Both the position numbers and the translations under genes were made by a program. A stretch of DNA of 23,074 nt, taken from contig JAEOTK010000121.1 of assembly GCA_016839875.1 (NCBI GenBank), positions 1 through 23,074 of the forward strand. Direction: 5' to 3'. Origin of the DNA: Candidatus Heimdallarchaeota archaeon. Lineage in GTDB: Archaea; Asgardarchaeota; Heimdallarchaeia; Heimdallarchaeales; Heimdallarchaeaceae. The notes below the pieces were generated by a model. That model was given only the letters and a program-made list of their open reading frames with translations. It made no database searches and was not told where the DNA came from. Below, piece after piece: positions 6,676 to 15,468 of this stretch (positions are counted from its first letter, which is position 1; the number at the start of each line of letters is the position of its first letter).

Positions 6676-8406
6676 TTATATTGGTTCCTTTAATTTGAGG
6701 GGTTGAACATAACCTAGTTCAACAAGCTTGTCTAGAACTTTTTGAACGCTTTCCTCAACAGTTTCTTTGTCAGTTTCACAAGTTACTTCTGGATGTTGAG
6801 GTTCTTCGTAAGGATCATCCACTCCAGTGAAACCAGTTATTTCACCAGCACGTGCCTTAGCATATAATCCTTTCAAATCTCGAGTTTCACAAACTTCCAC
6901 AGGACAGCTGACATAGACTTCAAGAAAGTCACCAATACGTTGTCTGATCTCTTCTCTTACAGAAATATATGGTGAAATATTTGCCATTAAAGCTATAGTA
7001 CCATTTCGAGTTAAGAGGTGGCAAACAAATCCTACTCGTCTGATATTTTCATCTCTATCTTCCTTGCTAAAGCCTAAACCTTTACTGAGGTTTTGACGAA
7101 CTATATCTGCATCTAAACGTTCAACATTGTAACCTCGTTTCTTGAGTTCAGCTGCAACTACTTTGGATATAGTAGTTTTACCTGAACCACTCAAACCAGT
7201 AAACAGAACAGTTACACCTTTCTGCTCAGCTTTAACACGCTTATTATTTACTGAGTCTATGAGTATCATTGCTACTTCAGGTCGAGTGAATTCGCGAGGT
7301 AACATCTCACCATTATTGAGCATATCTCGGACTTTAGTACCACTTAAGAAAACATGGGCATCTTTCCCATGAGGACATGTTCGTTTAGTAACCATTTGTT
7401 CACAAAGCTTACAGTAAAACGCATGCTCAAACTTTAGTGGAGTAATATGGAGTTCATCTTTAGTGAACTGATTAAATATTTCCTGTGCTTCATAGGTACC
7501 ATAATAGTCTCCTACGCCTGCATGGTCACGTCCCACAATGAAGTGAGAACAACCATAATTTTGTCTCGAGATACCGTGAAGAATTGCTTCTTTAGGTCCT
7601 GCATATCGCATATTAGCTGGATAGACTCCAAGAAAAGTTCTGTCTTTAGGATAATAATTATTCAGTATAACATTGTAGGTTTCCATTCGAACGTGGGAAG
7701 GAATATCATCTTTCTTAGTGAACCCAACCAGTGGATTTACAAAAAGTCCATCGACAGATTCAAGAGCAATTTTCTGTAGATGTTCATGTGCTCTATGAAT
7801 AGGATTGCGTGTTTGGAATGCGACAACTTTCTCCCAGCCTTTCTCTGCAAAAATCTTTCTAGATAACTTTGGAGGAAATCTAAATTCATTGAATTCTTTG
7901 TGAGGGATATCTTCTATTAATTCTATTTTTCCACCAAGATAAACACTACCTGATTGATATAATGCTGCAACACCAGGATGAATTGAATCATCTGTTTTAT
8001 AGACGCTTAGAGCTTCTTCCTTTTTGTCTGGTTTGTAGATATCAGATATTTTCATTAATCCAATGTGGATCTCTTCCCACATTAGTGCAATTTCATCACC
8101 TACTTTGATTGTAGAGGCGAAGTCATCATCTGTTGTTAATGTTATAGGAATTGGCCAAACTGTTCCATCTTTCAATCTCATATTCTTAACTACGCTATTA
8201 TAGTCTTCTTCACCTAGAAATCCAGTTAAAGGTGAATAAACTCCTGTAGCTATACATTCTAAATCTGCTAGACTATGTTCATCTAGTTTAAATTTTTGAA
8301 GTGTTTTTGCTTTTTCAACTAAATCAAAGCGAACCTTTTCATCAGTTATTACTTGATTCACTAAAACTCCACCATGAGGTGGAACAAGTTTATTGTTTTC
8401 TGACAT
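6676..8406 (-). CDS. sat-cysC: Bifunctional sulfate adenylyltransferase / adenylylsulfate kinase (PAPS synthetase)
   Basis: 576 aa fusion. The ATP sulfurylase part spans residues 1 to about 390: QTRNPIHRAHE (198-208) and GRDHAG (292-297) are the nucleotide-binding HxxH-type and substrate motifs. A Cys/His cluster (C332, C335, C344, H346) matches the structural zinc site seen in prokaryotic Sat. The APS kinase part spans about 396-576: P-loop GLSGSGKT (404-411), LDADIVRQNL with an Ala in place of the usual Gly of DGD, LGFSKEDRDENIRR (444-457), ISPY (477-480) and KGLYAKARAGEI (512-523). All key residues are present, so it should convert sulfate plus two ATP to PAPS in the cytoplasm. The ATG at 8406 overlaps the 3' end of cysQ by 17 bases, so the two form one operon. 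No CysDN, APS reductase or PAPS reductase lies nearby. Confidence 0.96.
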   Translation of the reverse strand: MSENNKLVPPHGGVLVNQVITDEKVRFDLVEKAKTLQKFKLDEHSLADLECIATGVYSPLTGFLGEEDYNSVVKNMRLKDGTVWPIPITLTTDDDFASTIKVGDEIALMWEEIHIGLMKISDIYKPDKKEEALSVYKTDDSIHPGVAALYQSGSVYLGGKIELIEDIPHKEFNEFRFPPKLSRKIFAEKGWEKVVAFQTRNPIHRAHEHLQKIALESVDGLFVNPLVGFTKKDDIPSHVRMETYNVILNNYYPKDRTFLGVYPANMRYAGPKEAILHGISRQNYGCSHFIVGRDHAGVGDYYGTYEAQEIFNQFTKDELHITPLKFEHAFYCKLCEQMVTKRTCPHGKDAHVFLSGTKVRDMLNNGEMLPREFTRPEVAMILIDSVNNKRVKAEQKGVTVLFTGLSGSGKTTISKVVAAELKKRGYNVERLDADIVRQNLSKGLGFSKEDRDENIRRVGFVCHLLTRNGTIALMANISPYISVREEIRQRIGDFLEVYVSCPVEVCETRDLKGLYAKARAGEITGFTGVDDPYEEPQHPEVTCETDKETVEESVQKVLDKLVELGYVQPLKLKEPI

Positions 8407-9208
8407 GATATTTCCTCATCTTATTAATTAATTCGAATACTTTTTTTGATGCGACCTTTGAAGTCCCAACAATTGAATTTACAAGGGTGTTTTTTTGATT
8501 AAATATAAAACTCTCACCATACGAGTCCGAAGCTATTCCACCTGCTTCTTCAATGAGTAAACAACCACTTGCAATATCCCACTCATTCTTTGGTCCTAAA
8601 CTAAATGTAGCATCTGCTCTTCCAGCTGCTACCATCGCCAGTTTGTAAGCTATTGAACCAACTGGGATTACATTGGCTTCATTTTCAAATATTTCCCATT
8701 CTCCACGTTTGATTTCTGATCTACTTGCTAGGAAAGTAAGTTTGCTGTCAATTTCAGGTTTAACATGAATTTGTTCATTATTGAGAAAAGCTCCATATCC
8801 TTTAATTGCTGTAAATAGCTCATTTCGCATAGGATTATGAACTAATCCAATTTGGGATACTCCGTTCTCAACTAAAGCGACTGATATTGAATAATCTGGT
8901 ATCTGTCCTACGAATTCTTTAGTGCCATCGATAGGATCAATTATCCACACTTTATCATTCTCAAGACGTTTAAAATCATCTTTAGTCTCTTCTGATAGAA
9001 TTGCGATATCAGGAAAATTGTTGAATAATTCTTCTTGAAGAATTGTATTGACTAGAAGGTCACCTGTTGTAACTGGGTCATCATTTTTTTTGAAGGTTTT
9101 CTTGAAACCTTTCTTTGCTAAAGCAAGAAGCTCAGTACTAGCTCTTTTAGATGCTTTAACCAGTATTTCAAGCTCATTTGAATATTTTGTCTTATCTGAA
9201 GATGACAC
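8390..9208 (-). CDS. cysQ: 3'(2'),5'-bisphosphate nucleotidase, CysQ type (inositol monophosphatase fold)
   Basis: 272 aa with the lithium-sensitive Mg2+ phosphatase motifs: VTTGD (46-50), LSEE (71-74), WIIDPIDGTKEF (88-99, Asp91 and Asp94 binding metal) and EWDIASGCLLIEEAGG (209-224). The WIIDPIDGTKEF form and the overlap with sat-cysC favour PAP phosphatase (PAP to AMP plus phosphate) over inositol phosphatase. It would clear the PAP left after PAPS-dependent sulfation or reduction. The start is GTG at 9208: an in-frame TGA lies three codons upstream, and a TATA-like box centred at about 9244 predicts a leader near 11 bases. First gene of the operon. Confidence 0.93.
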   Translation of the reverse strand: MSSSDKTKYSNELEILVKASKRASTELLALAKKGFKKTFKKNDDPVTTGDLLVNTILQEELFNNFPDIAILSEETKDDFKRLENDKVWIIDPIDGTKEFVGQIPDYSISVALVENGVSQIGLVHNPMRNELFTAIKGYGAFLNNEQIHVKPEIDSKLTFLASRSEIKRGEWEIFENEANVIPVGSIAYKLAMVAAGRADATFSLGPKNEWDIASGCLLIEEAGGIASDSYGESFIFNQKNTLVNSIVGTSKVASKKVFELINKMRKYHVRKQ

Positions 9209-9239
9209 AGTTTTTCACTTGTTTTCGTCCAAAAGTAAA

Positions 9240-9248
9240 TTTATAAAA
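9240..9248 (-). promoter_or_regulatory. TATA-like box for the cysQ-sat/cysC operon
   Basis: Minus-strand TTTTATAAA, about 35 bases before the GTG start, with transcription expected near 9219. A second TTTTATAGG stretch lies further upstream at about 9262-9270 and is an alternative. Confidence 0.5.
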
Positions 9249-9301
9249 TGTTGGATACAACCTATAAAATCCAGTTGAAAAAGTTGGTTAAAATTGATGA
9301 A

Positions 9302-10228
9302 TTATCTGTTTTGTAATTTCTTAAGAATAGAAGCAATCCCTATAATTCCTAATATGCTACTAATAGATACTACAATGGTACTTCCAGTTCTTTCCGTTGG
9401 AGTGTCCAATATCTCTATCAATACTGTATCATAGCCTTTGTTGCCAAAAACATCATAGAGTACTAGAGTAACATTTTGCAGATTTTTATCAATCCAAAAG
9501 TAGGTAAAATCGATTGTTTCAGTTTCCCAATATTCTTTTACTATTTCCTCTTGATTTACAGTAATTGAATACTTGTAGGGAGTTGTATCAGTAGCATCCC
9601 AGGTTAAATTATAATTATCTTGATTATCATATATCCAGAAATCACTTGGACCAGATATCAGCGGAATTTCATTATCTTCAGCAGGTATGTTGAAATAAAA
9701 TGCTTCAAGTGCATCCAGTCCAATAACCACTCCACTGCAATATTGTATTCTAATGAATCTTGCAGAAGCATATCCAACAGAAGATAAATCAAAGCTACTA
9801 TTCCCAGTAACTATCCCCAAGAAAACAAAAGGCGAACTTAAATCGTTTCCTACCCAGCAAGAGTAATTCCCCCCATTTGCAAAGACGTTGAAATCATCTC
9901 CAGTGTCGTTTAGCACTTCCTCATATCTACCCATATCAAGTGTGATGTAACCTGCCCCATATTCTGAAAAGATACTTGCAAACTCATCATCAGGAGCTCC
10001 TAGTGCATTTTCCCCATCTGTATAATAGATTGAAAATATATCATAAATATCATCTGCATAAGGATCGAAATTTCCAAAGTCATTGTTAGTTAGAATTGAT
10101 GATTCAGAGAATATTTCCATGTCTTCAACGATCTTTTTTGAAGATAGAACTGGTGAAGAAAATATAATTACTAATATAAAAAACGCAAATACAGTAATTT
10201 TTCCAACAGCTTTCTTCTTATTTTTCAT
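9302..10228 (-). CDS. Secreted, membrane-anchored discoidin-like plus Ig-like surface protein
   Basis: 308 aa from the ATG at 10228; a GTG at 10246 would only add six residues before the Lys-rich n-region. Order: signal peptide or anchor (MKNKKK then hydrophobic 11-25), and a discoidin/F5-8C-like beta domain about 55-180 (ENALGAPD, GYITLDMG, DFNVFANGG, FDLSS, ARFIRIQY, LDALEA). An Ig-like domain follows at about 188-275 (DFWIYDNQ, VTLVLYDVFGNKGYDTV), then a C-terminal membrane helix 284-302 and a short basic tail. It overlaps the end of the upstream 1058-aa gene by 11 bases and copies that protein's C-terminal module. This suggests tandem duplication with loss of the catalytic part. Likely binds surface carbohydrate or partners with its neighbour; no enzymatic residues seen. 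Confidence 0.8.
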   Translation of the reverse strand: MKNKKKAVGKITVFAFFILVIIFSSPVLSSKKIVEDMEIFSESSILTNNDFGNFDPYADDIYDIFSIYYTDGENALGAPDDEFASIFSEYGAGYITLDMGRYEEVLNDTGDDFNVFANGGNYSCWVGNDLSSPFVFLGIVTGNSSFDLSSVGYASARFIRIQYCSGVVIGLDALEAFYFNIPAEDNEIPLISGPSDFWIYDNQDNYNLTWDATDTTPYKYSITVNQEEIVKEYWETETIDFTYFWIDKNLQNVTLVLYDVFGNKGYDTVLIEILDTPTERTGSTIVVSISSILGIIGIASILKKLQNR

Positions 10229-13200
10229 GTTTAATCCTAAATCCACGTTTTTTCTGAATAAAAACTAAGACTATAATTCCCAGCACAGCTGCAATATAGG
10301 CTATTGGAGATCCATTAACATCTGAATCACGAATATCTACATTGACAGTATCAATTGCCGAATTTCCAAAAACATCAAACAGAGTTAGTGTAAAGGTGTG
10401 TAATTTCGCAGTCTCCCAGAAATAAGTAAATCCTATGTCTGATCCATCCCAGTATCCACTCATAAAGATCTCTTCATTGACTTCTATGGAATAATTAAAA
10501 TGAGTAGGATCAGAAGCTTCCCAGGTAAATCGAATAAAGGATTGATTATCCCAAATCCAGAAATCTAAAGGACTATTAATGGATGGACTATCATTGTCCT
10601 CTGTTGGGCTATTGAAATGGATAGCTTCAATCGCATCGAGTTCTACAAAACCTCCAGAATTATATTGTATCCTTACATATCTTACTGAGCTGAGACTAAC
10701 AGATGAAAGATCAAAAAGAACATTGCCACTTCCTAAACCCAACAATACAAACTCTGAATCAATTTCTTCTCCAACCCAGCAAGTATATTCTCCACTTGAT
10801 GCTATTACTTGGAAATCATTTCCAGTACCATCCAGTATGTTTTCACTTGCTCCCATATCAAGTGTAATATAACCTGCTCCATATTCAGCGAAAATTTTTG
10901 TAAAAACTCCATCAGGAGCTCCTATTGAATTTTCCCCGTTTTCAATATAAGCTGATTTTGAATCAATGAACTCATCAACATAAGGATCACTCAGCTGAAT
11001 TTGGATGTTAATTAAAACTGAAGATGATACTTGTTCTCCTAAGTCATCATATACTACTAATGTCAAATTATATAGCCCCAATAACCATATACCAGAGAAC
11101 CAATCATTAAATGAGTAGTCAATAAATTTGCTTGTTACATCTCCAGAAAGAATGCTCATTCCATCTTGTAAGAACTCCCAATTTGAACCTCCATGCACTT
11201 CCCAAACTAAAGTAATTCCAGTTTGTCCCCAATAAATATCAATATTATATGGTTCTGATGCAAAAATAGGAGGACTTGGTGATGATATGGTTATCCAGAC
11301 CGTTGAGGTTCTAATCATTCCAACACGATCTATTATTTTCAGTGTGATGTTATATATGCCTTCGTCGAAAGTTGGTAAAGACCAATTCAATAGAAGACTC
11401 TTTGAAGTCCAGTAATCTGAATTAACAACCAGATTATTAGCAAGTATTTCCCAATAATTAGGTGAATTATCAAAGATATCCCATTGTAGCATAAGTGATG
11501 TATTCCATACAATCGATTGATCTATTGGTTCTGATAGAATTTCTGGAGGAGCTGTTGTATAAACTTGTATCCAAAAACTATCATTGAATAACAGAATTGT
11601 ACTGTTGAAAATCTGTAACGTTATATTGTGCATTCCAACTGAAAGAGGGCCTAAATCATATTCTATTGTTGTACCATTCCATTCTTCCGAACGTGTTAAT
11701 ACATCATCTATTGTTAGATTCATCCAGAGTGGAGAAACTGTAAAACCACTCCATCTTATAATAGTGTTAATTTCACCTATTTCTATTTCTTCGGGACCGT
11801 TTCTCTTAACAGAATAATCTCCAACATTCACTAGAATCATTTCAGTGCTTTTATGACCTTTATCGTCTGAAACTACAAGTGTAAAATTATATTGTCCTTC
11901 AGGATAAATTCCAAGATCAATTGAAATATTTGCAGGATTCCAGAATTGTTCAAATGTTACATTATCAGAATCTGTCAGTATCTCGTCAACAAATAACTCA
12001 TAACTACCATTAATCTTGTTTCCAATACTCGAATCATACCATGTTTGCCAAGTAAGGTCTACACTTTCACTCGTTAAGAACCAGGTATCATTAGGAGATT
12101 TAATTGTAGGAGAGAGTCTAAATCTTTCTGCTCTGTAAACTGAATAACCATAATAGTCTGAATTTACAAAATTATACTCCCAAACAACATCCCCTTCTTC
12201 ATTTACTTCAGTTAAACGAGCACCATAAACCAATGAACCTCCATGACCATAAGTTCCAAATGTTCCCAGTCTATTTCCGTTTGGCAATCGGTCTGCATCA
12301 GACCAGATGTTGCTTTGATAATCACTGGTTCCAATCCAATCCCAGCTGACATTTGCTGTCTTTGTTTGTTCATTAATAGTAATTTCAAGGAGCCTTGATT
12401 CACCATTAAAAATATCAGTTTGATTATGATAGTCGTTATCAAATAAGATGAAAGTGTTATCATCTAATTTTTCAACTGAATGCGGATGATAGAAAAGGTT
12501 TGATTTAGGATTGCCATTTTTATCAAAAAGTGAGAAATTACCCCATTCACCTAACCCCCAAACGATTTCTTTTGTGGTATGATCAATCTTGTAAAAGGTG
12601 TTTACATTCCTCACATTACAATAAATTATATCTTCTTCAGCATCATAAAAAATAGAATTGGCATGCGTAATATCGGGGTAGCTACCAATCGTATCTGAAT
12701 AAGTGTCTTCGTAAGGACACCATTGACTTGGATCAATAAAAGTACTAGTATCTAGTTCCCATACTAGAACTCCCCCAAGTGTATATTCTTGGATTTTTGT
12801 ATAGAAATACTCTGTACCTTCGATGTCAATTATATGGGAGTTAAATGTAAATATTGTATCATTATTTGAATTATATTCATACTCGTGATGTCCTTGAATA
12901 CTTAGATCTGTTATTTGATCTGAATAAAAATTCCAAAGCTTAGCTCCAGTTTCGGATCCAAATAAAACCGTATTAGAATCTATGAATTGAGCAGTTTCAT
13001 ATATGCCCATGATGTGATTACCAAGGTGTTTGTCAGCAACAACATTTCCATCCATATCAACAACCATGAGGACACTTGAATGATCTCTGCTACCATATTT
13101 GTTGAATCTGTCAAGAACAAACAGTGTATAACCATCAAAGCTGTCTGAAGTTCTGTAAACAGAAGTTTCATTTGGGAGGATAAATGATTTCTTTATATCC

Positions 13201-13394
13201 ACAGAGGGTAGACTATTGCCTATTAAGTCAGAATTAGATTTGTAGTTGTTTGCAGTGGAAATTGATTCTATTCTCACATTGCTTTTTTGAACAAGGATCA
13301 CATTTGTTGAGACAACCAGCAATAAGATTAGGACTATAACAGAAGATTTCTTTACTGAAATTTTAATCCACGTTGAATTCTTATTACTGGACAT
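10218..13394 (-). CDS. Arylsulfotransferase (ASST)-like surface protein with Ig-like and discoidin-like modules
   Basis: 1058 aa. Signal or anchor helix at 18-35, then an ASST-like beta-propeller about 65-430. Three histidine motifs are in family order: GHHEYEYN (168-175), THANS (243-247) and HPHSVEKL (303-310), followed by LFDND (317-321) and DADRLPNGN (366-374). His305 aligns with the histidine transiently sulfated in ASST. Four Ig-like modules follow (about 430-526, 527-615, 616-704, 705-800), each ending in a strand like YNITLKIID. Then come a discoidin-like domain (803-928), a fifth Ig-like module (930-1022), a membrane helix (1028-1046) and a basic tail. Most of it should face outward. 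ASSTs move sulfate between phenolic compounds without PAPS; here the acceptor is unknown and a purely structural propeller is possible. A TATA box centred about 26 bases before the ATG predicts a leaderless mRNA. Confidence 0.82.
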   Translation of the reverse strand: MSSNKNSTWIKISVKKSSVIVLILLLVVSTNVILVQKSNVRIESISTANNYKSNSDLIGNSLPSVDIKKSFILPNETSVYRTSDSFDGYTLFVLDRFNKYGSRDHSSVLMVVDMDGNVVADKHLGNHIMGIYETAQFIDSNTVLFGSETGAKLWNFYSDQITDLSIQGHHEYEYNSNNDTIFTFNSHIIDIEGTEYFYTKIQEYTLGGVLVWELDTSTFIDPSQWCPYEDTYSDTIGSYPDITHANSIFYDAEEDIIYCNVRNVNTFYKIDHTTKEIVWGLGEWGNFSLFDKNGNPKSNLFYHPHSVEKLDDNTFILFDNDYHNQTDIFNGESRLLEITINEQTKTANVSWDWIGTSDYQSNIWSDADRLPNGNRLGTFGTYGHGGSLVYGARLTEVNEEGDVVWEYNFVNSDYYGYSVYRAERFRLSPTIKSPNDTWFLTSESVDLTWQTWYDSSIGNKINGSYELFVDEILTDSDNVTFEQFWNPANISIDLGIYPEGQYNFTLVVSDDKGHKSTEMILVNVGDYSVKRNGPEEIEIGEINTIIRWSGFTVSPLWMNLTIDDVLTRSEEWNGTTIEYDLGPLSVGMHNITLQIFNSTILLFNDSFWIQVYTTAPPEILSEPIDQSIVWNTSLMLQWDIFDNSPNYWEILANNLVVNSDYWTSKSLLLNWSLPTFDEGIYNITLKIIDRVGMIRTSTVWITISSPSPPIFASEPYNIDIYWGQTGITLVWEVHGGSNWEFLQDGMSILSGDVTSKFIDYSFNDWFSGIWLLGLYNLTLVVYDDLGEQVSSSVLINIQIQLSDPYVDEFIDSKSAYIENGENSIGAPDGVFTKIFAEYGAGYITLDMGASENILDGTGNDFQVIASSGEYTCWVGEEIDSEFVLLGLGSGNVLFDLSSVSLSSVRYVRIQYNSGGFVELDAIEAIHFNSPTEDNDSPSINSPLDFWIWDNQSFIRFTWEASDPTHFNYSIEVNEEIFMSGYWDGSDIGFTYFWETAKLHTFTLTLFDVFGNSAIDTVNVDIRDSDVNGSPIAYIAAVLGIIVLVFIQKKRGFRIKHEK

Positions 13395-13412
13395 TTAGTT
13401 ATAATTTCTACA

Positions 13413-13425
13413 TATTATAATTAAA
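13413..13425 (-). promoter_or_regulatory. TATA-like box for the 1058-aa ASST-like gene
   Basis: Minus-strand TTTAATTATAAT centred about 26 bases upstream of the ATG at 13394, so transcription probably begins at the start codon. The 76-base gap to the methyltransferase gene holds nothing else I can recognise. Confidence 0.5.
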
Positions 13426-13470
13426 TCTTCTCAAACAAATCTCTAACTTTGCTTCATGCGATTTATGATT

Positions 13471-15354
13471 TTATAAATCTATTAAATCAAACAATGAATA
13501 ATTCATAGACTTCACTTTCGCTTTCATAATCTTCATCTGTTTGAAATAAAAATTCTCAAGTATCTTCTCCTGAGAATCATCTAGCAATGGAATTTGCATT
13601 TTTAGCAAGAACTCAATATCAACTTGAGCAAGAGCTCTACCTTTTTCCATACTCATAATGTGGTAAGCTGTTCTAAACTCATCTGAATTGAGAACTACAG
13701 AAAGAGCATAGAGGTTGAATTCCTTTTCTTTTGGAGAAAGAGAATGACAGTTGTTAAGATGATAGTAACCTTCTATGTCGACACTTGTAATTATCTGAAA
13801 TCCAGTTTGCCTAATTAGGATTTTAGGATTCTCAATTATATCCTTTTCAAAACCTCCAGACCATAGAATAGTGGGATTAATATCTATCCAATCACCTCGA
13901 TAATCTACGAAGAACGAATTAACCTGACTCCCAGAGATTATGCCTCTTTTCCATGTTTTTCCTTTATTTGATTTCGAAATAATGTTATTTTTACCTACTT
14001 TACTTCTAACTCCTGTATGAATTGAAGCAATATCACTAATACTACATTTAGATCTATTTTTCCAATCGGAAATAAATTTCTCATCCTGGTGATTGAACAG
14101 AAGATGAAATCGGTTATGAGGATATGAAGAAAATTTAGATTGAAAATTAGTGTGTTCCTCCCAGTTTTTAGCATCTAGAGACTCAATATCAGGTATCCAT
14201 CTAACAATGAAAGCATCTCTCTTTTCTGTTTTTTTCTCATTTTCTATTTTTTTGAAGAACGAAATTGTTGGTCTACCTAATGTTACATTTCTAAAAGGTT
14301 CAAAACCGAGTAGAGATATATCTAAAATCTCTGAGTTGTTCAATAGGTAATCTCGGATTTTGGAGTAGTATCTCCCAAGTAAATGCGAATCAGGAGTGAT
14401 TATTCCAAGAATCCCTAAATAATCCAATAGTTCGATTGACCTTTCCATGAAAATTGAATACAAGCTTAATTTATATTCAGCTGAAACGAATCTATCTCTT
14501 AGATATTTCTTGAAATCTGCTTGGTATCTCTGAGCATTTCTAAGTCCATAACACATATAGGGGGGATTTGAAAGAATTAGATCAAAAGAGAGATTGTTCT
14601 TGCTTAAGAGAGGAATTGGTTTGTAAAATCCTTTCAGTGGAGTTTGGAACTCTTCTTCCTCTGAAAATCTTTGTTTTATGAATTCTGGATCAATCAATGA
14701 GTTTCCTATCTGAAAATTATTCAATTCTGTTGGAAGAGATTTGTCTGGGAAATAGTTAGAAAGGAATAACAATGTTCTAAGCTTACTGATCCAAACAGCA
14801 TTAGGATCTATATCAAAACAATAAATGTTCTTTGAAACTAACTCCAAGAAATTACCATTTTTATTTTCTTCGTTTTGTAAGAAAATTTCATATAAATTTG
14901 TAAGAAGTGGGATTAGTAGATTTCCTGTGCCGCATGCAATATCTGCATATCTCAAGCTCTCTAAATTAGATGAACCTGCTTCCCTAGAACGATCTTTTAA
15001 CACATATTTGATTGATTTTGTTATAATGAATTCAGAAATGGGTTTAGGAGTGAAAAATTGTCCCTTACTTTTTGAATCTGTATCAAATTGAAAAAGAGAT
15101 AGATGAAATGGAGTTAGATATGAACTAGAAAGAGATTCATTGAGAGAAAAACGAGGTTTGAAACCAACAGCATCCTTGAATTTTGAACTGAATAAAGGGG
15201 ATTTCTCAAAAAATAGATCTAATTCATCAGTATGATTAGATTCTTGAAAAAGGCTATACAAAATATAATACCAAAAATCATTATTTTCCAAACTAAAACT
15301 GCTGTTATCTATCAGTTTTGAAACAGGATTGAGAAATTGATTTCTGGATTTCAA
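13471..15354 (-). CDS. Solitary N6-adenine-type DNA methyltransferase (Eco57I/TaqI-like)
   Basis: 627 aa gamma-type amino-methyltransferase. Seen: motif X KGQFFTP (97-103), motif I ADIACGTGN (137-145) for SAM binding, CFDIDP (179-184, motif II), catalytic motif IV SNPPY (262-266), and GIITPDS (317-323). The C-terminal half (about 430-627) resembles a TaqI/type I target-recognition region (IHTGVRSKVG, HLNNCHSL, KMQIPL). The first 90 residues match nothing I recognise and show no PD-(D/E)XK nuclease motif. At 627 aa it is shorter than fused type IIG enzymes. No restriction gene adjoins it. It is therefore a solitary methylase, or the modification half of a system whose partner lies elsewhere. 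The start is TTG at 15354; no nearby ATG exists and a TATA-like box lies about 30 bases upstream. Confidence 0.87.
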   Translation of the reverse strand: MKSRNQFLNPVSKLIDNSSFSLENNDFWYYILYSLFQESNHTDELDLFFEKSPLFSSKFKDAVGFKPRFSLNESLSSSYLTPFHLSLFQFDTDSKSKGQFFTPKPISEFIITKSIKYVLKDRSREAGSSNLESLRYADIACGTGNLLIPLLTNLYEIFLQNEENKNGNFLELVSKNIYCFDIDPNAVWISKLRTLLFLSNYFPDKSLPTELNNFQIGNSLIDPEFIKQRFSEEEEFQTPLKGFYKPIPLLSKNNLSFDLILSNPPYMCYGLRNAQRYQADFKKYLRDRFVSAEYKLSLYSIFMERSIELLDYLGILGIITPDSHLLGRYYSKIRDYLLNNSEILDISLLGFEPFRNVTLGRPTISFFKKIENEKKTEKRDAFIVRWIPDIESLDAKNWEEHTNFQSKFSSYPHNRFHLLFNHQDEKFISDWKNRSKCSISDIASIHTGVRSKVGKNNIISKSNKGKTWKRGIISGSQVNSFFVDYRGDWIDINPTILWSGGFEKDIIENPKILIRQTGFQIITSVDIEGYYHLNNCHSLSPKEKEFNLYALSVVLNSDEFRTAYHIMSMEKGRALAQVDIEFLLKMQIPLLDDSQEKILENFYFKQMKIMKAKVKSMNYSLFDLIDL

Positions 15355-15380
15355 TGTTATACTAAAAGCAAAAGAAAATA

Positions 15381-15389
15381 AAAATTTAT
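15381..15389 (-). promoter_or_regulatory. TATA-like box for the DNA methyltransferase gene
   Basis: Minus-strand ATAAATTTT about 31 bases before the TTG start, inside the divergent spacer 15355-15468, predicting a leader of only a few bases. Confidence 0.4.
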
Positions 15390-15447
15390 CCTATTAAATA
15401 AGAGTAAAAACACATTTTTATGACTTTTAATCAGTTTTTGATGAAAA

Positions 15448-15459
15448 ACTTAATAATTT
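15448..15459 (+). promoter_or_regulatory. Candidate TATA-like box for the DUF47-PiT operon
   Basis: ACTTAATAATTT centred near 15454. If used, transcription would begin near 15480 and favour the GTG at 15481 as the DUF47 start. An upstream TTTTAAT at about 15425-15431 would instead fit the TTG at 15469. Confidence 0.3.
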
Positions 15460-15468
15460 GAGCTTTCA

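Noticed and set aside
6676..9208. Dissimilatory sulfate reduction
   Set aside because: Sat is fused to APS kinase and paired with CysQ, which fits PAPS metabolism; no Apr or Dsr genes are in the window.
13471..15354. Type IIG restriction-modification enzyme
   Set aside because: Length is too short and no nuclease motif is visible in the N-terminal 90 residues or elsewhere.
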